A stretch of 64,000 nucleotides of DNA from Brucella pecoris (GTDB lineage: Bacteria; Pseudomonadota; Alphaproteobacteria; Rhizobiales; Rhizobiaceae): contig NZ_VEWK01000008.1 in the NCBI RefSeq assembly GCF_006376675.1, positions 1 through 64,000 on the forward strand, in the 5' to 3' direction. A program made the translations under genes and the position numbers. The notes beneath the pieces are model-generated. The model had not been told where the DNA came from and searched no databases. It worked only from the letters and a program-made list of their open reading frames with translations. Positions 8,231 to 17,509 of this stretch are shown here, one piece after another (the first letter of the stretch is position 1; every line of letters starts with the position of its first letter).

Positions 8231-9082
8231 ATGAATAAAACGTTCAATCTCGATCTATTGAGAGCCTTCGTGGCCGTCGTTGACAGCCGCAGTTTTACGG
8301 CTGCGGCCTTGCAGTTGCACTCGACCCAATCGACGGTGAGCCAGAAGATCATACGGCTGGAGGAAGCTGCCGGACAAGCGCTTCTGGAACGTGCCCGGCA
8401 TGATGTGCGTCCGACAGATGCAGGCGAAAAGCTGCTGGGCTATGCGCGTCGTATCCTGCATCTGCATGACGAGGCCGCAGCCGCGATGACCGGGACGGCG
8501 CTCGCCGCCGTGTTTCGCCTCGGCCTGCCAGAGGATTTTGCTTCACGGCTGGTTACACCTGCGCTGGCGCGTTTCATGCGCACGCATCCCAACACGAAAC
8601 TTGAAGTGACAAGCGGTCTCAGCCGCGAATTGCAGAAAGGTTTCGAGACCGGTGAGTTCGACCTTGTCATGGTGAAGCAGAAGCGCGGCGAAACGGTTGG
8701 AACCATGCATTGGCCGGAGCCTTTGTCATGGCTCGATAGCGCTGATTTTCCCGTTTCTCATGTCGATCCGCTGCCGCTTGTCGTGTTCCCGCCCAACGGA
8801 CTTTATCGCAGCGACATGATGGAAGCTCTCGATCGGGCGGGGCGGCGCTGGCATGTGGTTTTCACCAGCTCCAGCCTGGCGAGTATCCAGAGTGCTGTCG
8901 CTGAAGGACTGGGCGTCAGCCTGCTGCCGACGCGTGTAGCACTTCCCGGTCATCGGGTGTTGCCTGCCGCTGGGGGATTGCCGTCCGTCGAGCCGATGGA
9001 AATCGTCATCCGGCACATGGACAATGGTCCCGACCAGATCCGTCAGCTTGCCGAAATGCTGGCGGAAATCGTCGGCGAGTGA
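8231..9082 (+). CDS. LysR-family transcriptional regulator
   Basis: 283 residues. The winged helix is at residues 3-62 (FNLDLLRAFVAVVDSRSFTA, then STQSTVSQKIIRLEEAAGQA). The effector domain starts near FRLGLPEDFASRLVTPALA. It is somewhat shorter than the usual 290-310. It is divergent from the ankyrin-deaminase-CynX unit with only 84 bp between the starts, the classic LysR arrangement, so that unit is the likely target. No confident T-N11-A box could be singled out in the A/T-rich gap. Confidence 0.9.
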   Translation: MNKTFNLDLLRAFVAVVDSRSFTAAALQLHSTQSTVSQKIIRLEEAAGQALLERARHDVRPTDAGEKLLGYARRILHLHDEAAAAMTGTALAAVFRLGLPEDFASRLVTPALARFMRTHPNTKLEVTSGLSRELQKGFETGEFDLVMVKQKRGETVGTMHWPEPLSWLDSADFPVSHVDPLPLVVFPPNGLYRSDMMEALDRAGRRWHVVFTSSSLASIQSAVAEGLGVSLLPTRVALPGHRVLPAAGGLPSVEPMEIVIRHMDNGPDQIRQLAEMLAEIVGE

Positions 9083-9279
9083 GGGCTCTTCCGACGGGCC
9101 ACCGATAGAGGTTCTCCAGACGCAAATGCCCCGCACGACAGTTTGTATTGTTTCGAGCATCGTTTGCGAAATTTCCGGTCTTTCATTCCCTTGTTTATTT
9201 CTGAAAAGCGCGTTCGTTTTCAGATTGACTGATTTTGTATCCAGGATATTGTTTCCAGAAAAGTTGGGAGGCTTTTCTA
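9083..9279. promoter_or_regulatory. Regulatory region of the amidase/ABC operon
   Basis: This gap holds a probable promoter, TTGACT (9225-9230) and TATTGT (9247-9252) with a 16-base spacer. Inside the spacer lies the dyad TATCC-A-GGATA (9238-9248). Upstream, TCTGAAAA (9200-9207) and TTTTCAGA (9217-9224) form a second inverted repeat. A GntR gene starts 28 bases beyond the -10 box, and GntR repressors of the FadR group commonly bind such short dyads, so autoregulation is the simplest reading. Confidence 0.5.
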
Positions 9280-9960
9280 TTGGCGGCTTTTGAATGGCGC
9301 AGTCAGACCCGTTTGCTGGACGAAGTGGCAGAGGCGCTTCGCGAGCGAATTTATGCGGGCGTCTATGCGCCGGGCGCGATACTTCGGCAGGAACATATTG
9401 CTGCTGAATTCGGCATCAGCCGCACGCCCTTGCGTGAAGCCCTGCGCGTTCTGGAACGTGACGGGCTGGTCATCCATCTGCCGGGCAGGGGGGTGCGTGT
9501 CGCATCCGCCGATCTCACTCGCCTGATCGATGCCTATGCCGTGCGTGAAGTGCTCGACGGTGTCGCTGCCCGTTTTGCCGCCGAGCGGGCGAGCGATGCG
9601 GATATTGCCAGATTGCGCACCCATGTTGCAGGCCAGTCGGCTGTGGTCGATCCGTGGGACGCAAAAGCCTATACCCAGTCTAATGTCGATTTTCATATGG
9701 CGGTGATGGACACGGCGGGCAATACTTCGCTGATTGCCTTCGTGCCGCTCCTGCGTATGACATCGCAGGTTTTTGCACCGTCCTTCTCGCTGTCGGTAGA
9801 CCGTGCGCGCGACGCTATCCGCGAACATGGCGCCATCGTTGAGGCTATTGCCGCGCGCGATGGCGAGCAGGCTGAGCGGCTGGCACGGGCGCATATCCGC
9901 GCCACCACAGCAAGATTGGAGGCGGAGCAGCCTCTTCGGGAGAATGAAGATGAAGCATGA
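9280..9960 (+). CDS. GntR-family regulator, FadR/FCD subgroup
   Basis: 226 residues from a TTG start. TTG at 9280 has GGGAGG at 9266-9271, eight bases upstream, which decides the start over an ATG at 9235. The winged helix (about residues 10-75) reads IYAGVYAPGAILRQEHIAAE and FGISRTPLREALRVLERDGL. The C-terminal all-helical FCD domain (about 80-215) has the usual metal or ligand histidines, seen in VDFHMAVMD, REHGAIVEAI and ARAHIRATT. It opens the operon and overlaps the aldehyde dehydrogenase by 11 bp. It is probably a repressor released by the pathway substrate or an intermediate. Confidence 0.9.
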   Translation: MAAFEWRSQTRLLDEVAEALRERIYAGVYAPGAILRQEHIAAEFGISRTPLREALRVLERDGLVIHLPGRGVRVASADLTRLIDAYAVREVLDGVAARFAAERASDADIARLRTHVAGQSAVVDPWDAKAYTQSNVDFHMAVMDTAGNTSLIAFVPLLRMTSQVFAPSFSLSVDRARDAIREHGAIVEAIAARDGEQAERLARAHIRATTARLEAEQPLRENEDEA

Positions 9961-11422
9961 GAACCAGACAGGAGGAGCTGGCTTGCTCCGTTATGGCAAT
10001 TTCATCGCAGGTCAGTGGCAGGATGCGGCTGGCGGCGAGCATATCACCGTCAAGAATCCTTCCGATGGCAGCGATCTGGCGCTGATTGCGCGCGGCACCA
10101 AGGCCGATATCGATCAGGCCGTAGCGGCAGCCCGCAAGGCGCTTTCCGGCGATTGGGGCAAGCTGACCGCGACCGAGCGTGGCCGTGTGCTGCATCGCAT
10201 TTCGGAAGAGGTGTTGAAGAACATCGACCTCCTGACCGATCTGGAATCGAAGGATGTGGGCAAGCCGGTCACTCAGGCGCGTGCCGATGTGGTGGCGCTG
10301 GCGCGCTATCTCGAGTTTTATGGCGCATCCGCCGACAAGGTGCATGGCGATACGCTGCCCTATCAGAACGGCTTTACGGTTCTGTCGATCTATGAGCCGC
10401 ATGGTGTCACGGGCCATATCATTCCGTGGAACTATCCGATGCAGATTCTGGGTCGCAGCCTCGGCGCAGCACTGGCCATGGGCAATGCAGCCGTAGTCAA
10501 GCCTGCCGAAGAAGCCTGCCTGACGATTCTGGAATTCGCGAAGATCGCCGAAAAGGCTGGTCTGCCGGTCGGCGCGCTTAATGTCGTCACCGGGCTTGGT
10601 GCAGAAGCAGGCGCAGCGCTTTCCGAGCATCCCGATGTCAACCACATCTCCTTTACGGGGTCGGTGCGCACGGGCGAAGCGGTGCAGGCCGCAGCAGCGA
10701 AGAACACGGTGCCAGTGACGCTGGAGCTTGGCGGAAAATCGCCGCAGATCGTTTTCGCCGATGCAGATATCGACCGCGCTTTGCCGTTTCTGGTCAATGC
10801 GGGCATTCAAAATGCCGGTCAGACCTGTTCGGCTTCGTCGCGCATTCTGGTCGAGCGCAGCATTTACGAGGATGTCGTGGCGCGCATGAGCGAGCGCTAT
10901 CGCGCATTGAAAGTGGGCCCGGCCAGCGCCGATCTGTCGGTCGGCCCGGTGGTATCGCAACGCCAGAAGGCAATTGTCGAGAGCTATCTCGATCTGGCGA
11001 AGGAAAGCGGGCTGGCCATTGCCGCGCAAGGCGTGCTTGTCGATGATGCGCCGGAAGGCGGGGCCTATGTGTTGCCGACGCTGATCCGCGACGTGCCCGC
11101 CGGTCATCGTCTGGCGCAGGAAGAAATCTTCGGTCCGGTACAGGTCATTCTGCCTTTCGATACCGAAGAAGAAGCCATCGCGATTGCCAATGGCACGTCC
11201 TATGGCCTCGTCTGCGGCATCTGGACCAATGATGGCGGACGGCAGTTCCGCCTGGCGCGGGCTATCCATTCCGGTCAGGTATTCATCAATAATTACGGCG
11301 CTGGCGGCGGTATCGAACTGCCATTCGGCGGCGTGAAGAAATCCGGCCATGGCCGCGAAAAGGGTTTTGAGGCGCTCTACGGGTTTGCCTCGCTGAAGAC
11401 CATCTCGGTCTGGCACGGTTAG
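9950..11422 (+). CDS. NAD(P)-dependent aldehyde dehydrogenase
   Basis: 490 residues, standard for the family. The catalytic residues are present: Glu259 in VTLELGGKSPQIVF and Cys293 in NAGQTCSASSRILV. Cofactor motifs IIPWNYPMQ (Asn161) and FTGSVRTGE are intact. The start at 9950 has GGGAG seven bases upstream; an ATG six bases earlier is too close to it. The gene overlaps the regulator and is followed after 23 bp by a dehydrogenase, so the two probably act in sequence on an alcohol and then its aldehyde. The natural substrate cannot be told from the sequence. Confidence 0.92.
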   Translation: MKHENQTGGAGLLRYGNFIAGQWQDAAGGEHITVKNPSDGSDLALIARGTKADIDQAVAAARKALSGDWGKLTATERGRVLHRISEEVLKNIDLLTDLESKDVGKPVTQARADVVALARYLEFYGASADKVHGDTLPYQNGFTVLSIYEPHGVTGHIIPWNYPMQILGRSLGAALAMGNAAVVKPAEEACLTILEFAKIAEKAGLPVGALNVVTGLGAEAGAALSEHPDVNHISFTGSVRTGEAVQAAAAKNTVPVTLELGGKSPQIVFADADIDRALPFLVNAGIQNAGQTCSASSRILVERSIYEDVVARMSERYRALKVGPASADLSVGPVVSQRQKAIVESYLDLAKESGLAIAAQGVLVDDAPEGGAYVLPTLIRDVPAGHRLAQEEIFGPVQVILPFDTEEEAIAIANGTSYGLVCGIWTNDGGRQFRLARAIHSGQVFINNYGAGGGIELPFGGVKKSGHGREKGFEALYGFASLKTISVWHG

Positions 11423-11445
11423 AAATAGCATTTGGGAGAAGCATA

Positions 11446-12192
11446 GTGTCGCTTGAAGGTAAGGTCGCGCTCATTACGGGAGCGGGTTCGGGGTTTGGCG
11501 AAGGCATGGCAAAGCGCTTTGCTGACGGCGGCGCAAAGGTCGTCATCGTGGACCGCGACAAGGCAGGTGCTGAGCGCGTCGCAGGCGAAATCGGCGATGC
11601 GGCGCTGGCCGTGGCTGCCGATATTTCCAAGGAAGCCGATGTCGATGCAGCGGTGGAAGCCGCTCTTTCGAAATTCGGCAAGATCGATATTCTGATCAAC
11701 AATGCCGGCATCGGTCACAAGCCGCAAAATGCCGAACTGGTGGAGCCGGAAGAGTTCGACCGCATTCTGGGCGTCAATGTGCGCGGCGTCTATCTGATGA
11801 CGCGCAAGCTCATTCCGCATTTCAAGGGCAATGGAGAGGGCGTTATATTGAATGTCGCTTCGACGGGTGCCGGTCGCCCGCGTCCGAACCTTGCGTGGTA
11901 CAATGCCACCAAGGGCTGGGTTGTATCGGTGACGAAGGCGCTCGCCATTGAACTCGCACCGTCGAAAATCCGCGTTGTGGCGCTGAACCCGGTTGCCGGT
12001 GAAACGCCGCTTCTCACCACATTCATGGGCGAGGACACCGAGGAAATCCGCAAAAAATTCCGCGATTCCATCCCGATGGGCCGCCTGTTGAAACCCGACG
12101 ATCTTGCTGAAGCGGCGGCTTTCCTTTGTTCGCCTGCTGCCTCTATGATTACGGGGGTTGCGCTCGACGTGGATGGCGGACGCTCGATTTAA
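11446..12192 (+). CDS. Short-chain dehydrogenase/reductase
   Basis: 248 residues, a classical SDR. The nucleotide-binding motif is TGAGSGFG (residues 11-18), followed by DILINNAGIG, and the active site has Ser139, Tyr152 and Lys156 in WYNATKG. An acidic residue in VDRDKA after the second strand suggests NAD+ rather than NADP+. The start is GTG at 11446 with GGGAG at 11434-11438. Together with the preceding aldehyde dehydrogenase it could oxidise an alcohol to an acid; the product of the downstream amidase is one possible source. Confidence 0.9.
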   Translation: MSLEGKVALITGAGSGFGEGMAKRFADGGAKVVIVDRDKAGAERVAGEIGDAALAVAADISKEADVDAAVEAALSKFGKIDILINNAGIGHKPQNAELVEPEEFDRILGVNVRGVYLMTRKLIPHFKGNGEGVILNVASTGAGRPRPNLAWYNATKGWVVSVTKALAIELAPSKIRVVALNPVAGETPLLTTFMGEDTEEIRKKFRDSIPMGRLLKPDDLAEAAAFLCSPAASMITGVALDVDGGRSI

Positions 12193-12214
12193 AGTTGGAG
12201 GGATAGGGGAACTC

Positions 12215-13693
12215 ATGGGTAACTTACTGAAAGCCGGGCTTATAACGGCTGCGATGCTGGCATCGATCAACGGTGCCTTCGCGAAAGACACGCTGGTGGT
12301 CGGCGAAGTGCTGGAGCCTCCGGGTCTGGACCCGACCGCCAATGCCGCTGCCGGTATCCGGCAGGTTACCTATGCCAACCTTTATGAAGGTCTTGTGCGC
12401 ATTGTCGAAGACGGCACGGTGAAGCCTCTTCTGGCAGAAAGCTGGACTGTCTCCGACGACAAGAAGACCTATACGTTCAAGCTGCGTCAGGGCGTGAAGT
12501 TTCACGACGGCACGCCGTTCGACTGCTCGGTGGTGAAATTCTCCTATGAGCGCGCCGTCGCTCCGGATTCCATCAATGCGCAAAAGGGGCTGTTTGAACC
12601 GATTGCGAGCACGGAGTGTCCTGATCCCGCAACCGCCGTTGTGACGCTGAAGCGCCCGACCTCGAACTTCCTGTTCAATATGGGCTGGGGTGACGCGGTG
12701 ATGGTCGCGCCGAATTCGGCTGCGGAAAACAAGACAAAGCCGGTCGGCACGGGTCCGTTCAAGTTCAAGCGCTGGGTGCAGGGCGACCGTGTCGAGCTGG
12801 AGCGCAATGCGGATTACTGGGGCGAGCCTGCAAAGCTCTCCGCTGTTACGTTCCGTTTCGTCAGCGATCCGTCGGCTGCCGCTGCTGCCATCCTTGCGGG
12901 TGATATCGACGTGTTCCCGATGTTCCAGGCGCCGGAACTCATCAGCCGCTTCAAGAGCGACGATAAGTTGCAGGTTGAGGTGGGCGATACCGCGGGCAAG
13001 GTTCTGCTGTCGCTCAACAATGCCAAGGCTCCGTTCGATAATCTGAAAGTGCGTCAGGCTCTGGCCCATGCCATCGACAGCAAAGCGCTGATCGAAGGCG
13101 TTTATTCTGGTTTCGGTACGCCAATCGGCTCGCATTATGCGCCGGTCGATCCAGGCTATGTCGATCTGTCGGAAACCTATCCGTATGATCCGGCCAAGGC
13201 CAAGCAACTGTTGGAAGAAGCCGGTGTTCCGGCTGGCACGTCGATCACCATCACGCTTCCGCCTCCGGCCTATGCGCGTCGCGGCGGCGAGATCATTGCA
13301 GCGATGCTGGCGGAAGTCGGCATCCAGGCCAATCTCGTACCGATCGAGTTTGCGCAATGGCTGGATCAGGTGTTCAAGCGCTCGGATTTCGATGCGACGA
13401 TCATTGCTCATACCGAAGCGCGCGATCTCGATATCTACGCCCGCGACAAATATTACTTCAACTATAACAGCCCGGAATATAAGGCGCTCTACAAGGCCTA
13501 TGCCGAGGCTGGCAGCGACGAGGAACAGCTCGAACTCGTCAAGAAGCTGCAGGAAAAGCTTGCCGCCGACGAGCCGAACATCTTCCTCTATGCGCTGCCG
13601 AAAATCGGTGTGTGGAACAAGAACGTAAAGGGTCTGTGGAAGAACATGCCGATCCCGGCTGACGATCTGACGCAAGCCTATTGGGCTGAATAA
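12215..13693 (+). CDS. ABC transporter substrate-binding protein, peptide/nickel family 5
   Basis: 492 residues. A signal peptide runs to about residue 23 (ITAAMLASINGAFA). The mature protein has the family 5 signature: VLEPPGLDPTANAAAG, YTFKLRQGVKFHDGTPF, GTGPFKFKRW and VRQALAHAID. Such proteins bind peptides, glutathione, nickel chelates, opines or other small amide-rich compounds. The start has a GGGGA ribosome-binding site. It is the first transport gene of the operon. A hairpin follows the stop codon and may raise its mRNA level over the permease genes. Confidence 0.92.
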   Translation: MGNLLKAGLITAAMLASINGAFAKDTLVVGEVLEPPGLDPTANAAAGIRQVTYANLYEGLVRIVEDGTVKPLLAESWTVSDDKKTYTFKLRQGVKFHDGTPFDCSVVKFSYERAVAPDSINAQKGLFEPIASTECPDPATAVVTLKRPTSNFLFNMGWGDAVMVAPNSAAENKTKPVGTGPFKFKRWVQGDRVELERNADYWGEPAKLSAVTFRFVSDPSAAAAAILAGDIDVFPMFQAPELISRFKSDDKLQVEVGDTAGKVLLSLNNAKAPFDNLKVRQALAHAIDSKALIEGVYSGFGTPIGSHYAPVDPGYVDLSETYPYDPAKAKQLLEEAGVPAGTSITITLPPPAYARRGGEIIAAMLAEVGIQANLVPIEFAQWLDQVFKRSDFDATIIAHTEARDLDIYARDKYYFNYNSPEYKALYKAYAEAGSDEEQLELVKKLQEKLAADEPNIFLYALPKIGVWNKNVKGLWKNMPIPADDLTQAYWAE

Positions 13694-13697
13694 AAAC

Positions 13698-13729
13698 ATC
13701 CGCCCCGGCGCTTTGGCAAAGGGGCGGAT
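13698..13729 (+). other. Intra-operon hairpin after the binding-protein gene
   Basis: ATCCGCCCC (13698-13706) pairs perfectly with GGGGCGGAT (13721-13729). There is no T run. Hairpins at this point in ABC operons usually protect the upstream binding-protein message from 3' decay. The rest of the 134-bp gap to the permease holds only the permease's ribosome-binding site. Confidence 0.7.
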
Positions 13730-13827
13730 AACAACACGAATAGCCGCGCACCCCATAAAGAAAAGGGGAGGGCGTGCGGCGAGTTGGAATGTGGAAAGCG
13801 GATATCCGTCTTTTCAAGGAGGTCGCT

Positions 13828-14781
13828 TTGCTGGCTTACATATCCGGGCGATTGGTTTCGCTCTCGCTGACGACGCTTGCGGCTTCCGTTATCGTCTTTC
13901 TGCTGATGCAGGTGCTGCCGGGCGATCCGGCGGCGGTGATCCTCGGCATCAATGCGCAGCCTGAAACGCTTGCAGCGCTCCACACCCAGCTCGGCCTCGA
14001 CCAGCCGCTCTGGTGGCGTTATCTTTCGTGGATTGGCGGCTTTCTGAAAGGCGACTTCGGCACGAGTTACACATACTCCGTGCCGATCAGCGAACTGCTC
14101 GGGCCGCGCATCATGGTCACGCTGCCGTTGGCGCTTCTGTCCATGGTGCTGTCAGTTGCAGTTGCCATTCCGGTCGGTGTCTATGCGGCGTCCAAGCGCG
14201 GCAAGACCGGCGATGTGCTTTCCATGGGCGTAGCGCAGGTCGGCGTCGCCATCCCGAATTTCTGGCTTGGTTTGCTTTTGATCCTGCTCTTTGCCTTGCA
14301 GCTCGGCTGGTTTCCGGCCTCGGGTTTTGCAGGCTGGGAAGGCGGTTTTTGGAACGGCATCCGCTCGTTGTTTCTGCCCGCACTGGCGCTCGCGCTGCCG
14401 CTTGCCGCCATTCTGGCCCGCGTCACCCGATCCGCCGTCATCGAAACGCTGGGTGAGGATTTCGTACGGACTGCGCGCGCCAAGGGCCTCACACGCAACG
14501 CCGCACTCTGGCGTCATGCGGTGCCCAATGCGCTGATCCCGGTTGTCACCATCATCGGCCTGCAATTCTCCTTTCTGCTGGCGGGAACCATCATCATCGA
14601 AAACGTCTTCAATCTCCCAGGCCTTGGAAGGCTGGTGTTTCAGGCCATTGCCCAGCGCGATCTCGTCACCGTGCAGTCGCTGGTGACGCTGCTTGCGGCT
14701 TCCGTGATCGCGGTCAATTTCATCGTCGATCTTGTCTATGGCTGCATCGATCCGCGCCTTTCGACGGGAGGCAGCCGATGA
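13828..14781 (+). CDS. ABC transporter permease, DppB/GsiC type
   Basis: 317 residues from a TTG start at 13828, which has AAGGAGG at 13816-13822; an ATG at 13774 would add 18 residues not seen in the family. The first helix follows (ISGRLVSLSLTTLAASVIVF). The EAA loop that contacts the ATPase is in EDFVRTARAKGLTRNAALW with HAVPNALIPV after it. The C-terminal NLPGLGRLVFQAI is a hallmark of DppB proteins. Six membrane helices are expected. It overlaps the next permease gene by four bases. Confidence 0.9.
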   Translation: MLAYISGRLVSLSLTTLAASVIVFLLMQVLPGDPAAVILGINAQPETLAALHTQLGLDQPLWWRYLSWIGGFLKGDFGTSYTYSVPISELLGPRIMVTLPLALLSMVLSVAVAIPVGVYAASKRGKTGDVLSMGVAQVGVAIPNFWLGLLLILLFALQLGWFPASGFAGWEGGFWNGIRSLFLPALALALPLAAILARVTRSAVIETLGEDFVRTARAKGLTRNAALWRHAVPNALIPVVTIIGLQFSFLLAGTIIIENVFNLPGLGRLVFQAIAQRDLVTVQSLVTLLAASVIAVNFIVDLVYGCIDPRLSTGGSR

Positions 14782-15638
14782 GCGACGCGCAAATCCTGCC
14801 GAAGCCCGGCTTTTTCCGAACGGTGCTTTTGAGCCGCAGCCTGACCATCGGCACGCTGATAACGGTTATTCTCGTCGCGATGGCGCTCATCTCCTTTTTC
14901 TGGACGCCCTATTCGCCGACGGCCATGAATTTCCGCGACAAGTTGCAGGGGCCGAGCCTCAATCATCTGTTCGGCACGGATAATTTCGGTCGTGACGTGT
15001 TTTCCATGATCATGGTCGGCGCGCGCAATTCCATCGCGGTGTCGATCATTGCCGTACTGGTTGGCGCAGGCATCGGCATTCCGCTTGGGTCGCTTGCGGC
15101 TGCACGCGGCGGCATGGTGGACGGTTTCGTCATGCGCATGACGGATCTGGCCTTCGCCTTTCCGGCGCTGCTCACCGCCGTCATCATCACTGCCGTTTTC
15201 GGTCCCGGCGCGGTGAATGCGATGATCGCCATCGGCATTTTCAACATTCCTGTGTTTGCGCGTGTCACGCGCGGCGCATCGCTGGGGCTCTGGAAGCGCG
15301 AATATGTGCAGGCGGCCCGTTGCGCAGGGCGCGGCGACGTGTCGATCACGCTGTTGCATGTGCTGCCCAATATCAACCATGTGCTGATCGTGCAGGCGAC
15401 GATCCAGTTTGCGCTCGCCATCGTGGCCGAGGCGGGCCTTTCCTATGTCGGTCTTGGCACCCAGCCGCCCATGCCGAGCTGGGGCAAGATGCTCAACGAC
15501 GCACAGACCTTTATTTATGACGCGCCATGGCTCGCCATTTTCCCCGGCCTTGCCATCACGTTTGCCGTGCTTGGCCTCAACATGCTGGGTGATGGACTGC
15601 GCGATGTGCTCGATCCGCGCGTGCGGAGGCAGAGATGA
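14778..15638 (+). CDS. ABC transporter permease, DppC/GsiD type
   Basis: 286 residues with six predicted helices. HLFGTDNFGRDVFSMIMVGA after the first helix is the DppC signature. The EAA loop reads REYVQAARCAGRGDVSITLL (with KREY before it), then HVLPNINHVLIV. AEAGLSYVGLGTQPPMPSWG is the conserved C-terminal segment. Start and stop codons overlap those of both neighbours by four bases (ATGA), so the three proteins are translated together. Confidence 0.93.
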   Translation: MSDAQILPKPGFFRTVLLSRSLTIGTLITVILVAMALISFFWTPYSPTAMNFRDKLQGPSLNHLFGTDNFGRDVFSMIMVGARNSIAVSIIAVLVGAGIGIPLGSLAAARGGMVDGFVMRMTDLAFAFPALLTAVIITAVFGPGAVNAMIAIGIFNIPVFARVTRGASLGLWKREYVQAARCAGRGDVSITLLHVLPNINHVLIVQATIQFALAIVAEAGLSYVGLGTQPPMPSWGKMLNDAQTFIYDAPWLAIFPGLAITFAVLGLNMLGDGLRDVLDPRVRRQR

Positions 15639-16648
15639 CAACACCCCTTCTTGAAATGGACAATATGTCCGTCGAGCTGCCCTTTGGCGTTCGTTCGGCA
15701 GATATTGTCTCCGGCATCACGCTGACGCTGAACCGTGGCGAGCGCCTCGGTATCGTGGGCGAATCCGGCAGCGGCAAGTCGATCACGGCACTTGCCGCAA
15801 TGGGCTTGCTGCCGGAGCGCATGCAGGTGCGCGGTCGCTTGCGTTTTGACGGCGAGGATCTGGCGAACAAGCCGGAAGCGGAACTCTGCAAGATGCGCGG
15901 ACGGCGCATGGCGATGATTTTTCAGGAGCCGATGACGGCGCTCAATCCGGTCAAGTCCATCGGCGCGCAGATTGCCGAAGGCCGCCGTCTGCATTTGGGC
16001 GAAAGCCGGACCGATGCGGAGCGTGAAGCACGCCGCCTTCTGGATCGCGTGGGGCTGCCTGCGCCGCGCTTCAATCTCGATCTTTATCCGCATCAGCTTT
16101 CCGGCGGTCAACGCCAGCGTGTGATGATCGCCATGGCGATTGCCTGCGAGCCGGACCTGTTGATCGCGGATGAGCCGACAACGGCGCTTGATGTGACCGT
16201 TCAAGCGCAGATCCTCGATCTGATGGACGAGTTGATCGACGAAACCGGCACCGCCCTGATGCTCATTACCCACGATCTCGGCGTGGTTTCCGAAATGACC
16301 GATCGTATTGCTGTCATGTATGCGGGCCGCATCGTTGAGACGGGACGCACCGAAGCCGTCTTTCATCGCATGGCGCACCCCTATGCCCGCGGCTTGTTTG
16401 CAGCCTCGCCCCATGGTGCGGCACTGGTGCGCAGCCACGGCACGGGGCGTCAGCGCCTTGCCGCCATTCCCGGCGTTGTGCCGGACCCACTGGCGCGTCC
16501 GCCTTATTGCACCTTTGCCGACCGCTGCGCCTTTGTGCAGGACGACTGCCGACAGGCGATGCCAGGGCTGGATTTCATCGCCGAGAATGACGGCATCGTG
16601 CATCGCGCCGCCTGCCTGCATCCGCGTGAAGGCGAGGTGGTTTCATGA
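15635..16648 (+). CDS. ABC transporter ATP-binding protein, DppD type
   Basis: 337 residues. Walker A is GESGSGKS near residue 45, the ABC signature is [15 protein letters not shown], Walker B is [12 protein letters not shown], and the H-loop is [10 protein letters not shown]. The C-terminal tail carries the oligopeptide transporter cysteine pattern: [16 protein letters not shown] with a further Cys in RAACLHP. In relatives this tail binds an iron-sulphur cluster. It pairs with the next gene to form the mixed ATPase of the importer. Confidence 0.93.
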   Translation: MTTPLLEMDNMSVELPFGVRSADIVSGITLTLNRGERLGIVGESGSGKSITALAAMGLLPERMQVRGRLRFDGEDLANKPEAELCKMRGRRMAMIFQEPMTALNPVKSIGAQIAEGRRLHLGESRTDAEREARRLLDRVGLPAPRFNLDLYPHQLSGGQRQRVMIAMAIACEPDLLIADEPTTALDVTVQAQILDLMDELIDETGTALMLITHDLGVVSEMTDRIAVMYAGRIVETGRTEAVFHRMAHPYARGLFAASPHGAALVRSHGTGRQRLAAIPGVVPDPLARPPYCTFADRCAFVQDDCRQAMPGLDFIAENDGIVHRAACLHPREGEVVS

Positions 16649-17493
16649 GCAACATGATTTTGCAGGTGCGCGATGTGGTGCGCGAATATCAGCTTCCGCG
16701 AGCATCTTTCCTTTCAAAGCCCAGCGCATTGCGGGTGCTGCATGGTGTAAATGTCGAGATCGAAGCAGGGCAAAGCCTTGGCATCGTCGGCGAAAGCGGT
16801 TCCGGCAAATCCACGCTGGCGCGTGCGGTGATGGGGCTGGAGCGTCCGCAATCGGGTCAGATTCTCATCAACGGTCAGGATATCTATGCGCTGGATCGCT
16901 CGGGCCTGCGTGAAGCGCGCAAAGGCTTTCAGGCGATCTTTCAGGACCCTTATGGGTCGCTTGATCCACGCCATACGGTCAAGCGCATCATTTCCGAGCC
17001 GATTGTGTCGCTGGAAAGCGGCACCAGTTCCAAAGACCGCGACGACCGCGTGGCGGAAGTGCTGGAAGCGGTTGGCCTGCCCAAGGCATCTGCGGAAAAA
17101 TATCCGCACGAGTTTTCCGGCGGGCAGCGCCAGCGTATTGCCATTGCGCGCGCCCTGATCACCAAACCGGCGCTGATCGTCGCCGACGAGCCGGTCTCCG
17201 CGCTCGACGTTTCCATTCAGGCGCAGGTCTTGAACCTGATGATGGATTTGCAGGAAAAGTTCGGCCTTTCCTATCTTTTCATCAGCCACGACCTTGGCGT
17301 GGTGCGCGCGATTACCGACCGTGTTGCGGTGATCTATCGCGGCAATATTGTCGAGCAGGGGCCGACCAATGCGGTGTTCGACAATCCGCAGCATGACTAT
17401 ACGCGGGCGCTGGTCGATGCCGTGCCAAAGCCTTTCTCCGGTCGCCGCAAGCGCGCGCGGCGATCCGATTCCACACTGAAATTGCCTGAGTGA
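16645..17493 (+). CDS. ABC transporter ATP-binding protein, DppF type
   Basis: 282 residues. Walker A GESGSGKS, signature FSGGQRQRIAIARAL, Walker B LIVADEPVSALD and H-loop SHDLGVVRAI are all intact. It is somewhat shorter than typical DppF (about 320), lacking most of the C-terminal oligopeptide tail and ending in an Arg-rich stretch (GRRKRARRSD). It overlaps the DppD-type gene by four bases and is followed after 16 bp by the amidase. Confidence 0.92.
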   Translation: MSNMILQVRDVVREYQLPRASFLSKPSALRVLHGVNVEIEAGQSLGIVGESGSGKSTLARAVMGLERPQSGQILINGQDIYALDRSGLREARKGFQAIFQDPYGSLDPRHTVKRIISEPIVSLESGTSSKDRDDRVAEVLEAVGLPKASAEKYPHEFSGGQRQRIAIARALITKPALIVADEPVSALDVSIQAQVLNLMMDLQEKFGLSYLFISHDLGVVRAITDRVAVIYRGNIVEQGPTNAVFDNPQHDYTRALVDAVPKPFSGRRKRARRSDSTLKLPE

Positions 17494-17509
17494 TTTGAGG
17501 AAATATCCA

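Noticed and set aside
9845..11431. 528-codon minus-strand open frame opposite the aldehyde dehydrogenase
   Set aside because: A GC-rich antisense shadow; the translation is Arg/His/Gln-rich without family features, whereas the plus strand has all catalytic motifs.
12224..13756. 510-codon minus-strand open frame opposite the binding-protein gene
   Set aside because: Antisense shadow of a high-GC gene; no domain seen.
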